From an uncultured Blautia sp. (GTDB lineage: Bacteria > Bacillota > Clostridia > Lachnospirales > Lachnospiraceae), in the NCBI GenBank assembly GCA_946629475.1, contig CAMOXX010000003.1:1-39481 (forward strand): a stretch of DNA of 39,481 nt, in the 5' to 3' direction. This document shows positions 8,679 through 16,763 of the stretch, in pieces. The notes under the pieces were generated by a model that saw nothing but the letters and a program-made list of their open reading frames with translations, made no database searches and had not been told where the DNA came from. Made by a program: the position numbers and the translations under genes. Within the stretch, counting starts at the first letter, position 1. Every line of letters starts with the position of its first letter.

Positions 8679-9961
8679 TTTTTCAGTTCCTCCACCGTCA
8701 CACGGGAATTCATATCGTAAAACCCGACTGTATTTTTTGTAGAAACCACTGTCACGTTGCAGGCGTCATACAGCCTGTGGAACACTGTGAAATCTCCTCC
8801 GCAGTATCCGGTACAGCCGAATGACAGGAGGTACTCTCCTCCCTGCAGATCCATTTTCTGGTGAAACGTAACAATGCATTCGTCTCCCGGGCCGGAATGC
8901 TCAATGTGCGCTTTTTCATACATTGTATTCGTCCCGGTGATTTCCGTCCCCTGTATATTTTTGAAGGTATATGCGACAATCGGATCCTGAATCGCAGTAT
9001 TAAACCGCACCTTTACGCGGATATCAAATGAACTGCCTTTTTCCAGGATATTGGTCTTTCTTCCCTTCTCATCAATAATTGCGAACGCCTCAATCTCCGC
9101 CTGCTTATCGCCGTATTCCAGCATGTTCGGGTTCAGGACCATTCCCTGTTTCCAGGATTCGTCGTCCTTTCCGGATTCGGACAGTTCATCCTCCGGTGCC
9201 TCCTCCTGCTGCCGCACCGGGTCCTGATGCACCAGCAGCTGCTTGTACATATCCACCATAGCCTTCGGAGAGCCCTGATCCAGAAGATGTCCCTGATTCA
9301 ACAGAATTACCCTGTCGCAGTATTTCGCGATGCTGGAAAGGTCATGGCTCACGATCAGGATCGTCCTTCCCTGTTCTTTGAACTCCTCGAACTTATGGAA
9401 GCATTTCGCCTGAAAAAAGACGTCCCCTACCGACAGCGCCTCATCCACAATCAGAATCTCGGGGTCAATATTGATCGCAACAGCAAACGCAAGACGGACA
9501 AACATACCGCTTGAATATGTTTTCACCGGCTGATGAATAAAATCCCCGATATCCGCAAACGCAAGGATCTCATCAAGGCGGCGGTCGATCTCCTCCTTGG
9601 AAAATCCGATCATCGTCCCGTTGAGGTACACATTTTCAAGCCCTGTGTACTCTGTGTTAAACCCTGCGCCGAGTTCCAGAAGAGCGCTGATCCTGCCGTC
9701 CACGGTGATTGTACCCGCAGTCGGCGTGAGGACGCCTGTAATGATTTTCAGTACTGTGGATTTCCCGGAGCCGTTCACCCCGATAATCCCGACACACTCT
9801 CCCTCCTTTACATCAAAACTGATGTCATGGAGGGCATAGTGCTCATGGTATCTTTTCTTCCGCGACAGGCCCAGCGCCTCAAAAAGACGATCCTTGGGCC
9901 TGTCATATAATTTGTACATTTTTGTCAGGTTCTGCACCTGAATGACTTTTTTCTCGCTCAA
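8675..9961 (-). CDS. wzt: Polysaccharide ABC exporter ATPase with Wzt-type C-terminal domain
   Basis: This 428-residue protein has an N-terminal ABC ATPase domain with Walker A GVNGSGKST (61-69), signature YSSGM (149-153), Walker B LIVDEAL (about 170-176) and the switch His in SHD (about 206). Residues about 270-425 form a separate beta-rich domain like the Wzt C-terminal domain, which in O9a-type systems binds the capped non-reducing end of the glycan before export. Teichoic-acid TagH also has the ATPase, but its C-terminal region differs. The start codon is TTG with GGAGG six bases upstream. It forms an exporter with the permease encoded just upstream. The extra domain implies that the exporter checks a terminal modification, which matches the adjacent methyltransferase and kinase-like genes. 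Confidence 0.88.
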   Translation of the reverse strand: MSEKKVIQVQNLTKMYKLYDRPKDRLFEALGLSRKKRYHEHYALHDISFDVKEGECVGIIGVNGSGKSTVLKIITGVLTPTAGTITVDGRISALLELGAGFNTEYTGLENVYLNGTMIGFSKEEIDRRLDEILAFADIGDFIHQPVKTYSSGMFVRLAFAVAINIDPEILIVDEALSVGDVFFQAKCFHKFEEFKEQGRTILIVSHDLSSIAKYCDRVILLNQGHLLDQGSPKAMVDMYKQLLVHQDPVRQQEEAPEDELSESGKDDESWKQGMVLNPNMLEYGDKQAEIEAFAIIDEKGRKTNILEKGSSFDIRVKVRFNTAIQDPIVAYTFKNIQGTEITGTNTMYEKAHIEHSGPGDECIVTFHQKMDLQGGEYLLSFGCTGYCGGDFTVFHRLYDACNVTVVSTKNTVGFYDMNSRVTVEELKK

Positions 9962-9990
9962 AAATAACCTCCGGTATTATCCGCAGCGGC

Positions 9991-10812
9991 TTACAGCACA
10001 TCCGCAAAGTGAATCCTGAGACGCTTGAACACGGTCCCCCCGATCAGGAAGCACAGGATCGTTACAATCCAGAAATACAGTGTCCATTCCGCCCTCTCGA
10101 AAAACCACACTTTTTTAATAAAAGTATCCCTGTATCCCGAAACGATATAATACATCGGATTCAGCTTCAGGATCTTCCGGAGAAGTTCATGTTCTGCAAG
10201 AGCGTCCTCCGCCACCCACATAATCGGGGTAAGCCAGATTCCTACCTGCAGGAGGATACTGATAATCTGCGAAAGATCTCTGAAAAACACCACCACCGCA
10301 CAGGTAAAATAAGAAAAGCCAAGCACCAGCACAAAGGTACAGCCGCTGTAATAGATGATCTGCAGATAATAAAAGTCGGGGAATCTTCCGTATGCCATGT
10401 ACAGAATAATGGTAAACAGCACAAAAAAGCAGTGCACAAAAGCAGCCGACAGGATCTTTACAACAGGAAGGACGCTGATATTGAATACAACCTTTTTTAC
10501 AAGATAGTTGTACTCCAGGAGAGAAGCGGTTCCTCCGATCAGCGAATCCTGAAAAAAGAACCAGGGCACAATGCCTGCTACAAGATACAGCACAAACGGA
10601 ATCTGCAGATTGCCGGTCCCTGCACGGAATCCCACCGAGAAAACGAACCAGTATACCAGGATCGTAATAACCGGCTGGATAAAAGCCCATATGATCCCCA
10701 GGTATGAGCCGGCATAGCGTGTCTTGAAGTCGTTCCAGGAAAGCTTCGCGATCAGCCGCCGGCTTCTTATGATCTCGGCAGGAAGAGAAAGAATTGACTT
10801 CATCATTCTCAA
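9991..10812 (-). CDS. wzm: Polysaccharide ABC exporter permease (ABC-2 type)
   Basis: This 273-residue ABC-2 family membrane protein has about six hydrophobic segments. It has the N-terminal amphipathic IIRSRRLIAKLSWNDFKTRYAGSYLG region and LNPMYYIVSGYRD near residue 220, both characteristic of Wzm/TagG/RfbA permeases. It forms the membrane channel of the exporter with the ATPase encoded 29 bases downstream. The preferred start is TTG 10812, with GGAGG six bases before it; it overlaps the stop of rfbC (TTGA). ATG codons at 10806 and 10803 are alternatives. The substrate is presumably the undecaprenyl-linked glycan made by the downstream transferases. Confidence 0.9.
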   Translation of the reverse strand: MRMMKSILSLPAEIIRSRRLIAKLSWNDFKTRYAGSYLGIIWAFIQPVITILVYWFVFSVGFRAGTGNLQIPFVLYLVAGIVPWFFFQDSLIGGTASLLEYNYLVKKVVFNISVLPVVKILSAAFVHCFFVLFTIILYMAYGRFPDFYYLQIIYYSGCTFVLVLGFSYFTCAVVVFFRDLSQIISILLQVGIWLTPIMWVAEDALAEHELLRKILKLNPMYYIVSGYRDTFIKKVWFFERAEWTLYFWIVTILCFLIGGTVFKRLRIHFADVL

Positions 10813-11390
10813 GATTTTCCTCCGGAGAGAGCTTTTGCCCTGTTATACTCCGCAAACGTACCCCATTTGGTATCCTTCTCGGAAAGCGTCAGCTCCATAT
10901 CCTCCGGAATCGGCCAGAGCACCTGAAGCTCGGGATCATTGTAAATCAGCCCGCCTTCATCATTGGGATGATAAAAATCGGAGCACTTGTAGGTAAACTC
11001 CGCAATCGGGGACAATACCAGGAAGCCATGGGCAAATCCTTTCGGGATAAAGAACTGTTTTTTGTTCTCTGCCGAAAGATGTACCCCGTGCCACTGTCCG
11101 TAAGTCTTAGAGCCTTCCCTCAGGTCTACCGCCACATCAAAAACTTCACCGGACACGACCCTGACGAGCTTGTCCTGAGGATAATTGATCTGAAAATGAA
11201 GACCTCTCAGCACGCCGTAGCGTGAGCTGGACTGATTGTCCTGTACAAACTTCACATCGATTCCGGCCTCGAGGAAATCATTGTAATTGTATGTCTCCAT
11301 GAAGTATCCTCTTGCATCCCCGAACACCTGAGGTTCAATAACCTTCAGGCCTTCAATTGATCCACAAGGTGTAACTTTGATTTTTCCCAT
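10809..11390 (-). CDS. rfbC: dTDP-4-dehydrorhamnose 3,5-epimerase
   Basis: This cupin-fold epimerase of about 193 residues converts dTDP-4-keto-6-deoxyglucose to dTDP-4-keto-rhamnose. Family motifs are clear: the FxDxRGYFMETYN-like start, FVQDNQSSSRYGVLRGLHFQ with the catalytic His, and IPKGFAHGFLVLS. The ATG at 11402 has no ribosome binding site, while the ATG at 11390 has GGAG six bases upstream, so the shorter start is chosen. It lies between the aminotransferase and permease genes. RfbA, RfbB and RfbD are not in the window and must be elsewhere if dTDP-rhamnose is made. The epimerase shares its substrate with the preceding aminotransferase, so the two may feed two sugars of the same polymer. 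Confidence 0.93.
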   Translation of the reverse strand: MGKIKVTPCGSIEGLKVIEPQVFGDARGYFMETYNYNDFLEAGIDVKFVQDNQSSSRYGVLRGLHFQINYPQDKLVRVVSGEVFDVAVDLREGSKTYGQWHGVHLSAENKKQFFIPKGFAHGFLVLSPIAEFTYKCSDFYHPNDEGGLIYNDPELQVLWPIPEDMELTLSEKDTKWGTFAEYNRAKALSGGKS

Positions 11391-11426
11391 AGCTTTCTCC
11401 ATTTTACTTATTCTGACTGATTATTA

Positions 11427-12563
11427 TTATGCTTCGTAATACGGATAAGAAAGAAGAAGGTCCGTCACCTTTTTTACATCCTCCATATCCAGGTTATAGA
11501 ACATCGGGAGCCTTAAAAGCCTCTCGCTCTCTCTGGTCGTGTACTGATCCTCACCGTGGAACCTTCCGAACTTCAGACCTGCCGGCGCCGAGTGGAGCGG
11601 TACATAGTGGAACACCGCGGCAACTCCATGCTCACGCAGCCAGGCAAGCAGACGGCTCCGCACTTTGATATCCTTCACCTTCAGATAGTACATGTGATAA
11701 TTATTGGTGCAGTGTTCCGGTACAAACGGTCTCTCAATAAAGCCCTGCTCCTCGAGCGGCGCAAGATGCTCATTGTAGTATTCCCAGATCTGCTGCCGTT
11801 TGGCGCAGATTGTGTCGCTGACTTCCAGCTGCGCGTACAGATAAGCGGCATTCAGTTCGCTCGGGAGATAGGATGAGCCGAAGTCCTGCCAGCGGTATTT
11901 ATCCACCTGGCCGCGGAAAAACTTGCTCCGGTCGGTTCCTTTTTCACGGAGGATCTCCGCTTTTTCCTGCATCTCATCATTGTTAAACGCGATAGCGCCG
12001 CCCTCACCCATCGTATAATTCTTGGTCTCATGGAAGCTGTAGCAGCCGAAATCCCCGATGGTACCGAGTGCTTTGCCCTTGTAAAAAGAACCGACTCCCT
12101 GGGCGGCATCCTCCACCACCTTCAGATTGTGTCTCGCCGCAATGTCCATGATCGTGTCCATCTCGCATCCGATTCCCGCGTAATGAACCGGAGCAATTAC
12201 ACGTGTCTTATCCGTGATCGCGTCCTCAATCTTCTTCTCATCGATATTCATCGTATCCGGACGGATATCCACGAACACGATTTTTGCCCCGCGAAGTACA
12301 AAGGCATCCGCAGTGGAGACAAAAGTATAGGACGGCATGATGACTTCCTCCCCCGGTTTGATCCCGGTCAGATAAGCGGCCATCTCAAGCGCATGGGTGC
12401 AGGAGGTAGTCAGCATGACATGCCTCACGTCAAATTTATCCTGCATCCACTGGTTGCACATTTTGGTATAGGCACCGTCGCCGCACAGCATGCCCCGCTT
12501 TACGGCATCCTCAATATACTCCGTTTCTTTTCCGGTATACGCCGGTTTGTTAAATACAATCAT
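11427..12563 (-). CDS. rffA: dTDP-4-amino-4,6-dideoxygalactose transaminase
   Basis: This 378-residue PLP-dependent enzyme of the DegT/DnrJ/EryC1 family is most like RffA/WecE, which aminates dTDP-4-keto-6-deoxyglucose to dTDP-Fuc4N using glutamate. Visible motifs are TTSCTHALEMAA (phosphate binding), PSYTFVSTADAF, VVEDAAQGVGS (Asp and Gln near PLP) and CYSFHETKNYTMGEGGA, where the Lys is the Schiff-base residue. The start has AGGAG seven bases upstream. It is the first gene of the polysaccharide operon, 22 bases after the muramidase gene. No promoter is evident in that short gap, so it may lie inside the muramidase gene or be shared with it. The exact sugar product is inferred from family resemblance. 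Confidence 0.9.
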   Translation of the reverse strand: MIVFNKPAYTGKETEYIEDAVKRGMLCGDGAYTKMCNQWMQDKFDVRHVMLTTSCTHALEMAAYLTGIKPGEEVIMPSYTFVSTADAFVLRGAKIVFVDIRPDTMNIDEKKIEDAITDKTRVIAPVHYAGIGCEMDTIMDIAARHNLKVVEDAAQGVGSFYKGKALGTIGDFGCYSFHETKNYTMGEGGAIAFNNDEMQEKAEILREKGTDRSKFFRGQVDKYRWQDFGSSYLPSELNAAYLYAQLEVSDTICAKRQQIWEYYNEHLAPLEEQGFIERPFVPEHCTNNYHMYYLKVKDIKVRSRLLAWLREHGVAAVFHYVPLHSAPAGLKFGRFHGEDQYTTRESERLLRLPMFYNLDMEDVKKVTDLLLSYPYYEA

Positions 12564-12585
12564 TTTTATCTCCTGTCTGTTTTAT

Positions 12586-14109
12586 TTATGCCGGCTCTCT
12601 GCTCACACAGACGCCGTTCTCATCAAAGGTACATATTTCATCCTTGATATTTATGGTAGTATTTTCCGCGCGGACGCCGGTCCGGCTGTCCATCCCTCCA
12701 TAGAAATAGTACTGTTTCCCGCGGATCCTGTGCCAGCCCTTGTAGGCGGCACCGCTCTTGCTGAAGTAGTATGTGTTGGTCTTCCCGTTCTCGACGATCT
12801 CTGTAAAGCCCGAGTTAACACGGACTCCGTTCTTGCCATAATAGTACACCTTTCCTGCCTTTGAGATGTACTTCACATTTTTCTTCATAAAGCCTTTTTT
12901 GGAGTCAAACCAGTAGAACTTTCCTTTTACTTTCCGTGATCCCTTGTAGGCCAGACCATCCTTCCCGAAATAGTACTTTTTCCCTTTCCAGGTAACCCAG
13001 CGGCTCTTAACAATTGCGCCATCCTCACCGCAGTAATACGTCTTCCCGCTTTTGCTGGAGTAGAGCAGCTTGTTCACAAACAGGCGGCCATCCGCTGCTG
13101 AGAAGCGGTACTCTTTGTCTCCAAGTTTCAGAGCGCCTTTTACTTTCTTGCCATTCACATAGTAATAGGTCTCCCCGTCTTCCACAGCCCAGCCGTTTTC
13201 AACCACAACTGTTTCTGTATACGAATCAAGCGGCTGTGTCCGGGGGTTGATAATTTTAGTATAGTCGACAAAACCGAAATTGACGTCCGCATTGTTCACG
13301 ATCGGAATTCCGTCAATCAGGCCTTTCGTCGTCTTCATCCCCGGAGTGTAGTCGCCGCCGGTCGCCTGCCAGATCGTATAGCGGTACTCCGAACTCGGCC
13401 TGTTGATCGTATCTCCGTATCGTGCAAGCCATACATCGTAGGATTTCAGTTTTGCCATATTCAGCTGCGTCAGGTACCAGTATATGTTGGTGTACACCAT
13501 CGGATAATAGCCGGCCTTTTTTATCTCTTCGCAGAACGTTGTCACAAGATTCGTTCTCTGGGCGACCGTGAGGCCGGATGCTGATTCATCCTCCATATCA
13601 TAGACAATCGGATAGGATATCTTATATCCTCTGATTCTCCGGATCAGATACTGTGCCTCTCTCAGGACTTCAGCCTCTGTCGTCGCCGTACTGTAAAGAT
13701 AAACCCCGACCGGAATCCCGCTCGCAATGGCGTTTTTCATATTGTAATCGTACTGCACATCCTCATGCTTCAGGCTGTGGCTCAGGCGGATAAACGCGAA
13801 ATCCACATCGGAGTTTTTCACCTTTTTCCAGTCGATGGTTCCCTGCCATTCCGAAACATCGATTCCTCTGGTGATTGCCCCGGGGATGACTTCGCCGCTT
13901 CCATTATAGCATACACCGTTGATTTTCTTCCATGCCCTGCTCTCGATGCCCTTTTTTCGGGCGCTGACAGCCTTTGCGCTTTCCAGGACTGCTCCCGTGT
14001 TCTTTCCGGGCGGTTCAGCTGCCGCCATCACCGGAACAGACAGGCAGAAGATCAAAGCAGTCAGTAAAGTGATACGGACTGCACGGAAGATGCTGCTGTT
14101 ATTCTTCAT
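12586..14109 (-). CDS. Secreted GH25 muramidase with cell-wall-binding repeats
   Basis: This 507-residue protein has a Sec signal peptide (basic MKNNSSIFRAVR, hydrophobic core to about 27, AAA cleavage region near 29-31). The GH25 catalytic domain spans about 80-290, with RGIDVSEWQG (Asp84), FIRLSH and the acidic YDMEDE (about 172-177). The rest consists of aromatic-rich repeats of about 20 residues, such as GKTYYCGEDG, GKKYYFGKDG and GKVYYYGKNG, like choline-binding or glucan-binding repeats that hold enzymes to wall polymers. GH25 enzymes cut the MurNAc-GlcNAc bond of peptidoglycan. GGGAGG precedes the ATG. It sits between ptsH and the polysaccharide operon, so it could remodel the wall when surface glycan is attached. 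That link is inference. Confidence 0.92.
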   Translation of the reverse strand: MKNNSSIFRAVRITLLTALIFCLSVPVMAAAEPPGKNTGAVLESAKAVSARKKGIESRAWKKINGVCYNGSGEVIPGAITRGIDVSEWQGTIDWKKVKNSDVDFAFIRLSHSLKHEDVQYDYNMKNAIASGIPVGVYLYSTATTEAEVLREAQYLIRRIRGYKISYPIVYDMEDESASGLTVAQRTNLVTTFCEEIKKAGYYPMVYTNIYWYLTQLNMAKLKSYDVWLARYGDTINRPSSEYRYTIWQATGGDYTPGMKTTKGLIDGIPIVNNADVNFGFVDYTKIINPRTQPLDSYTETVVVENGWAVEDGETYYYVNGKKVKGALKLGDKEYRFSAADGRLFVNKLLYSSKSGKTYYCGEDGAIVKSRWVTWKGKKYYFGKDGLAYKGSRKVKGKFYWFDSKKGFMKKNVKYISKAGKVYYYGKNGVRVNSGFTEIVENGKTNTYYFSKSGAAYKGWHRIRGKQYYFYGGMDSRTGVRAENTTINIKDEICTFDENGVCVSREPA

Positions 14110-14136
14110 AAATGTCCTCCCTTATAACACGCATAT

Positions 14137-14173
14137 GAAGCTGCACCCTGTCTGAAAGACACTGTGCAGCTTC
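14137..14173. other. Perfect stem-loop between ptsH and the muramidase gene
   Basis: GAAGCTGCAC (14137-14146) pairs perfectly with GTGCAGCTTC (14164-14173), and the loop contains a second short stem, TGTCT/AGACA. On neither strand is it followed by a T run, so it is not a normal intrinsic terminator. It lies in the 82-base gap after the ptsH stop and ends about 28 bases before the muramidase start. It could protect or process the mRNA, act as a weak attenuator, or be a regulator site. Confidence 0.6.
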
Positions 14174-14191
14174 TGTACAGTTACCAGCGTT

Positions 14192-14455
14192 TTACTCTCC
14201 AAGTCCTGTTTTTATCGCTTCCACAATAGAACGAAGTGCCTCTTGCTCATCCTCGCCTTCACAGACGATCTCAATCTGATCCCCCCGTTTTACGCACGCA
14301 CCGAGGATCGAAAGAACACTCTTGGCGTTTGCCTCTCCCTCCTCATACCGAAAAAAAACATTTGACTTGAAGCGCATTGCCTCCTGACAGAGAATTCCGG
14401 CGGGGCGAAGATGCAGTCCCGTTGCATTGATCACCGTAACCATTTTGCTGACCAT
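14192..14455 (-). CDS. ptsH: HPr family phosphocarrier protein
   Basis: This 87-residue protein matches HPr along its whole length. TGLHLRPAG places the phospho-accepting His at residue 15 and the essential Arg at 17. NAKSVLSILG places the regulatory Ser, the HPr kinase target in Firmicutes, at residue 46. HPr passes phosphate from enzyme I to PTS EIIA proteins in the cytoplasm and, when Ser46 is phosphorylated, works with CcpA in carbon catabolite control. GGGAGG precedes the ATG. The usual HARPA reads HLRPA here. No enzyme I gene is nearby; instead it follows cdaR by 14 bases, probably in the same transcript. Whether it is the main HPr or a Crh-like paralogue cannot be settled; His15 argues for a functional HPr. 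Confidence 0.93.
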   Translation of the reverse strand: MVSKMVTVINATGLHLRPAGILCQEAMRFKSNVFFRYEEGEANAKSVLSILGACVKRGDQIEIVCEGEDEQEALRSIVEAIKTGLGE

Positions 14456-14469
14456 AGATACCTCCCCTT

Positions 14470-15774
14470 TTATTCTACAGTCTCAGTTGTTACAGATACT
14501 TTGGATATAACAATCTCGGTGGAAGCTTCCTCCAGCAGTTCAAAACCTTCCGGCAGTACAATACTGACCGGTATCCTGTAGTTGCCTTCCTCCATTCCCT
14601 TCACATCAATGGAAGCTTCTACCTGCTCCTCTTCCTTCGTACCGAAGTCATTTATCTGATGATCCTCGTCAGCTCTGATACGCACCTCAAGCTTATCGAT
14701 CTCAAAGGAAACCTGCAGCCCTTTTTCCTTACCCTCAACAATAATCTTGCTGGTCGGGATGGACAGGCGCTTTCCTTCTTCCGGCAGAATCCGGAAATTC
14801 ACGAGAATCTCATTGTTGCTGCCGCTGGTCAGCCGAAGTCCCTCAGGAAGAAACTGTGTAATATCAACCTTAAATTCCCTGTCGGACGATGCCCCTGAAA
14901 TGTCGACTGCCTCGTCATCAATTACGATGATGTTCCCGTTGTCCTTCAGGTGCGACAGGGCATCCGCTGTTCCGGCCACGCTGATACTCTCCGGAACCGT
15001 ACTGACGCTTTCCACCATAAAGCCGTTCTGCGGAGCGCTGTCATACAGTACCTCCAGCCCGATATCGCTTCGGGTCTTCCAGAGTCTGGTAGTTACCGTC
15101 ACTTTACCATTATTGTCAAAACGGAGATTGTTCATCTGTACGGAATTCAGGGCTTCACCGTTTTTATCAATCACGGAGAATGCCGCCGTCTCCGAAAAGT
15201 CCTCCGTTACTCCCTCCACGCTGACATTGACGCTGACCTTGTCAATCTTTCGGATCAACGATTCAGGCCCTGTGATACGGACCTTTTCCGGGCTCACTGT
15301 CTGGGTTCCTACCTCATACCCCGCACCCGGCTTGCTGTCCCCGCTGTTGACCCCCACCATGAACTCGCTGGTCACTTTTTCCTCCAGCGTCACGCTCACA
15401 TTCTGCGGCCAGACCGAAATGTTTCCCGCAGGAATCCCATCCACTGTCGCAGTGACAGGAATCATAACGGGGTCAGTTTCAAGGCTTACCGCCTGCTGCA
15501 GGTCAGCTACAACCTTGATATCCGAAACGGATATCGCATTCACTTTTTTTCTCTCACCGGTAACAGTTACCCGGACAGGAGTTTCCTCGCCGTCTCTCAG
15601 GCATACCAGCCCGGTATCGTCAATATAGGCTTCATTCACAAGTTCAAAATTTGGAATCGTGAAACTCCTTGTGATTCCCGGGTTGTCAATATTGACTACC
15701 ACAAGCCAGACGACAATTCCAATCAGGACCGAGATAATCTTAAGCCCTATATTGTCCGTCAGTTTTCTCTTCAT
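14470..15774 (-). CDS. cdaR: YbbR-domain protein, CdaA regulator
   Basis: This protein of about 434 residues has a single N-terminal membrane helix (GLKIISVLIGIVVWLVVVNI) and then a long extracellular part made of about four YbbR repeats, with recurrent patterns such as VTVTGERKKV, VRITGPESLI and ISVAGTADAL. CdaR proteins bind and modulate the membrane diadenylate cyclase CdaA. The frame is open to GTG 15810, with other starts at ATG 15798 and ATG 15774. The last gives the usual MKRKLTDN-type beginning with GAGG five bases upstream, and is preferred. It follows cdaA directly, and ptsH follows it. glmM, which often completes this operon in Firmicutes, is absent here. Confidence 0.9.
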   Translation of the reverse strand: MKRKLTDNIGLKIISVLIGIVVWLVVVNIDNPGITRSFTIPNFELVNEAYIDDTGLVCLRDGEETPVRVTVTGERKKVNAISVSDIKVVADLQQAVSLETDPVMIPVTATVDGIPAGNISVWPQNVSVTLEEKVTSEFMVGVNSGDSKPGAGYEVGTQTVSPEKVRITGPESLIRKIDKVSVNVSVEGVTEDFSETAAFSVIDKNGEALNSVQMNNLRFDNNGKVTVTTRLWKTRSDIGLEVLYDSAPQNGFMVESVSTVPESISVAGTADALSHLKDNGNIIVIDDEAVDISGASSDREFKVDITQFLPEGLRLTSGSNNEILVNFRILPEEGKRLSIPTSKIIVEGKEKGLQVSFEIDKLEVRIRADEDHQINDFGTKEEEQVEASIDVKGMEEGNYRIPVSIVLPEGFELLEEASTEIVISKVSVTTETVE

Positions 15775-15813
15775 CTTTGCCTCACTGCCCGTATTCATCT
15801 CAGCAGACACAGG

Positions 15814-16695
15814 TTACCTGTTTTTTTGCTTTCTTCTCAGCACATGGAGAATCTTTCCGTTATCCACAACTTTCTTGTCCTGAAGTTCCACCAGTTCATG
15901 CCTGAGCTGCTGATTGTTGATATTGCTGGTAAGCCTGCCTCTTTTCGCAACAGACACATGGCCCGTCTCCTCCGAAACAATGATCGTCAGAGAATCGCTG
16001 ACCTCACTGATGCCGACTCCCGCTCTGTGCCTGGTTCCCAACTGTTTGCTGAGCGTTGTGCTGTCCGAGAGAGGGAGATAGCACGTTGCGGCGACAACAC
16101 GGTTGCCCCGCACAATGACCGCGCCGTCATGCAGCGGAGTATTCTTTTCAAAAATATTGATCAGCAGCTGGCTCGTCAGTGCCGCGTCGATGTTGATCCC
16201 CGTGCGCTCATACTCAGAAAGCCGGACATCCTGCTCCATTACGATCAGAGCTCCGGTCTTCACAGCACTCATTTCAAAGGCCGCCCGGACGATCTCGTTG
16301 ATAGTACGGTCTGTAAACCGCTCCTTCACATCCCTGCCCGTGTCGAACGGGATCAGCGCGGCGAAGATTTTCTTCTGCCCGAGCTGCTCCAGAACCCTGC
16401 GGAGCTCCGGCTGGAATATTACGATCAGGCCTATGATAAGTACACTTGCCAGATTTCTGAATATCCACAGAATCGTGTTCATCCTGAGAATATATGCCAG
16501 AAAAATGAAAAGTGCAACGACCAGAATTCCCTTGAGCAGAGAATAAGCCCTGGTATATTTGATCCAGATAAACAACTGGTATACAAAGTAGGAAATCAGA
16601 ATGATTTCCAGAACATCCGTAACCCCGATGGCGGGAATCGTCATCCGGGAGAGATAATTCAGCAGAAATGACAGTACATTCTGCACTTTTTCCAC
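15814..16695 (-). CDS. cdaA: Membrane diadenylate cyclase (c-di-AMP synthase)
   Basis: This 293-residue protein has three N-terminal membrane helices (about 25-45, 52-70 and 78-95), a linker ending FQPELRRVLEQLG, and a DAC domain with the catalytic DGA (190-192) and RHR (222-224) motifs. It joins two ATP to make cyclic di-AMP, the messenger for potassium and osmolyte control and wall homeostasis in Firmicutes. The annotated start is GTG 16695. A second GTG at 16686 has GAGGTGG better placed upstream and may be the true start. It is followed by cdaR with 3 bases between the stop and the open frame, and preceded by two unknown membrane-protein genes. Confidence 0.95.
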   Translation of the reverse strand: MEKVQNVLSFLLNYLSRMTIPAIGVTDVLEIILISYFVYQLFIWIKYTRAYSLLKGILVVALFIFLAYILRMNTILWIFRNLASVLIIGLIVIFQPELRRVLEQLGQKKIFAALIPFDTGRDVKERFTDRTINEIVRAAFEMSAVKTGALIVMEQDVRLSEYERTGINIDAALTSQLLINIFEKNTPLHDGAVIVRGNRVVAATCYLPLSDSTTLSKQLGTRHRAGVGISEVSDSLTIIVSEETGHVSVAKRGRLTSNINNQQLRHELVELQDKKVVDNGKILHVLRRKQKNR

Positions 16696-16763
16696 CTCAC
16701 TGTACCTGGGGTTTCCCCGACAGGGTGCTGAACAGGCTGAGCCTTTTTATCCATCCGCTGCTG

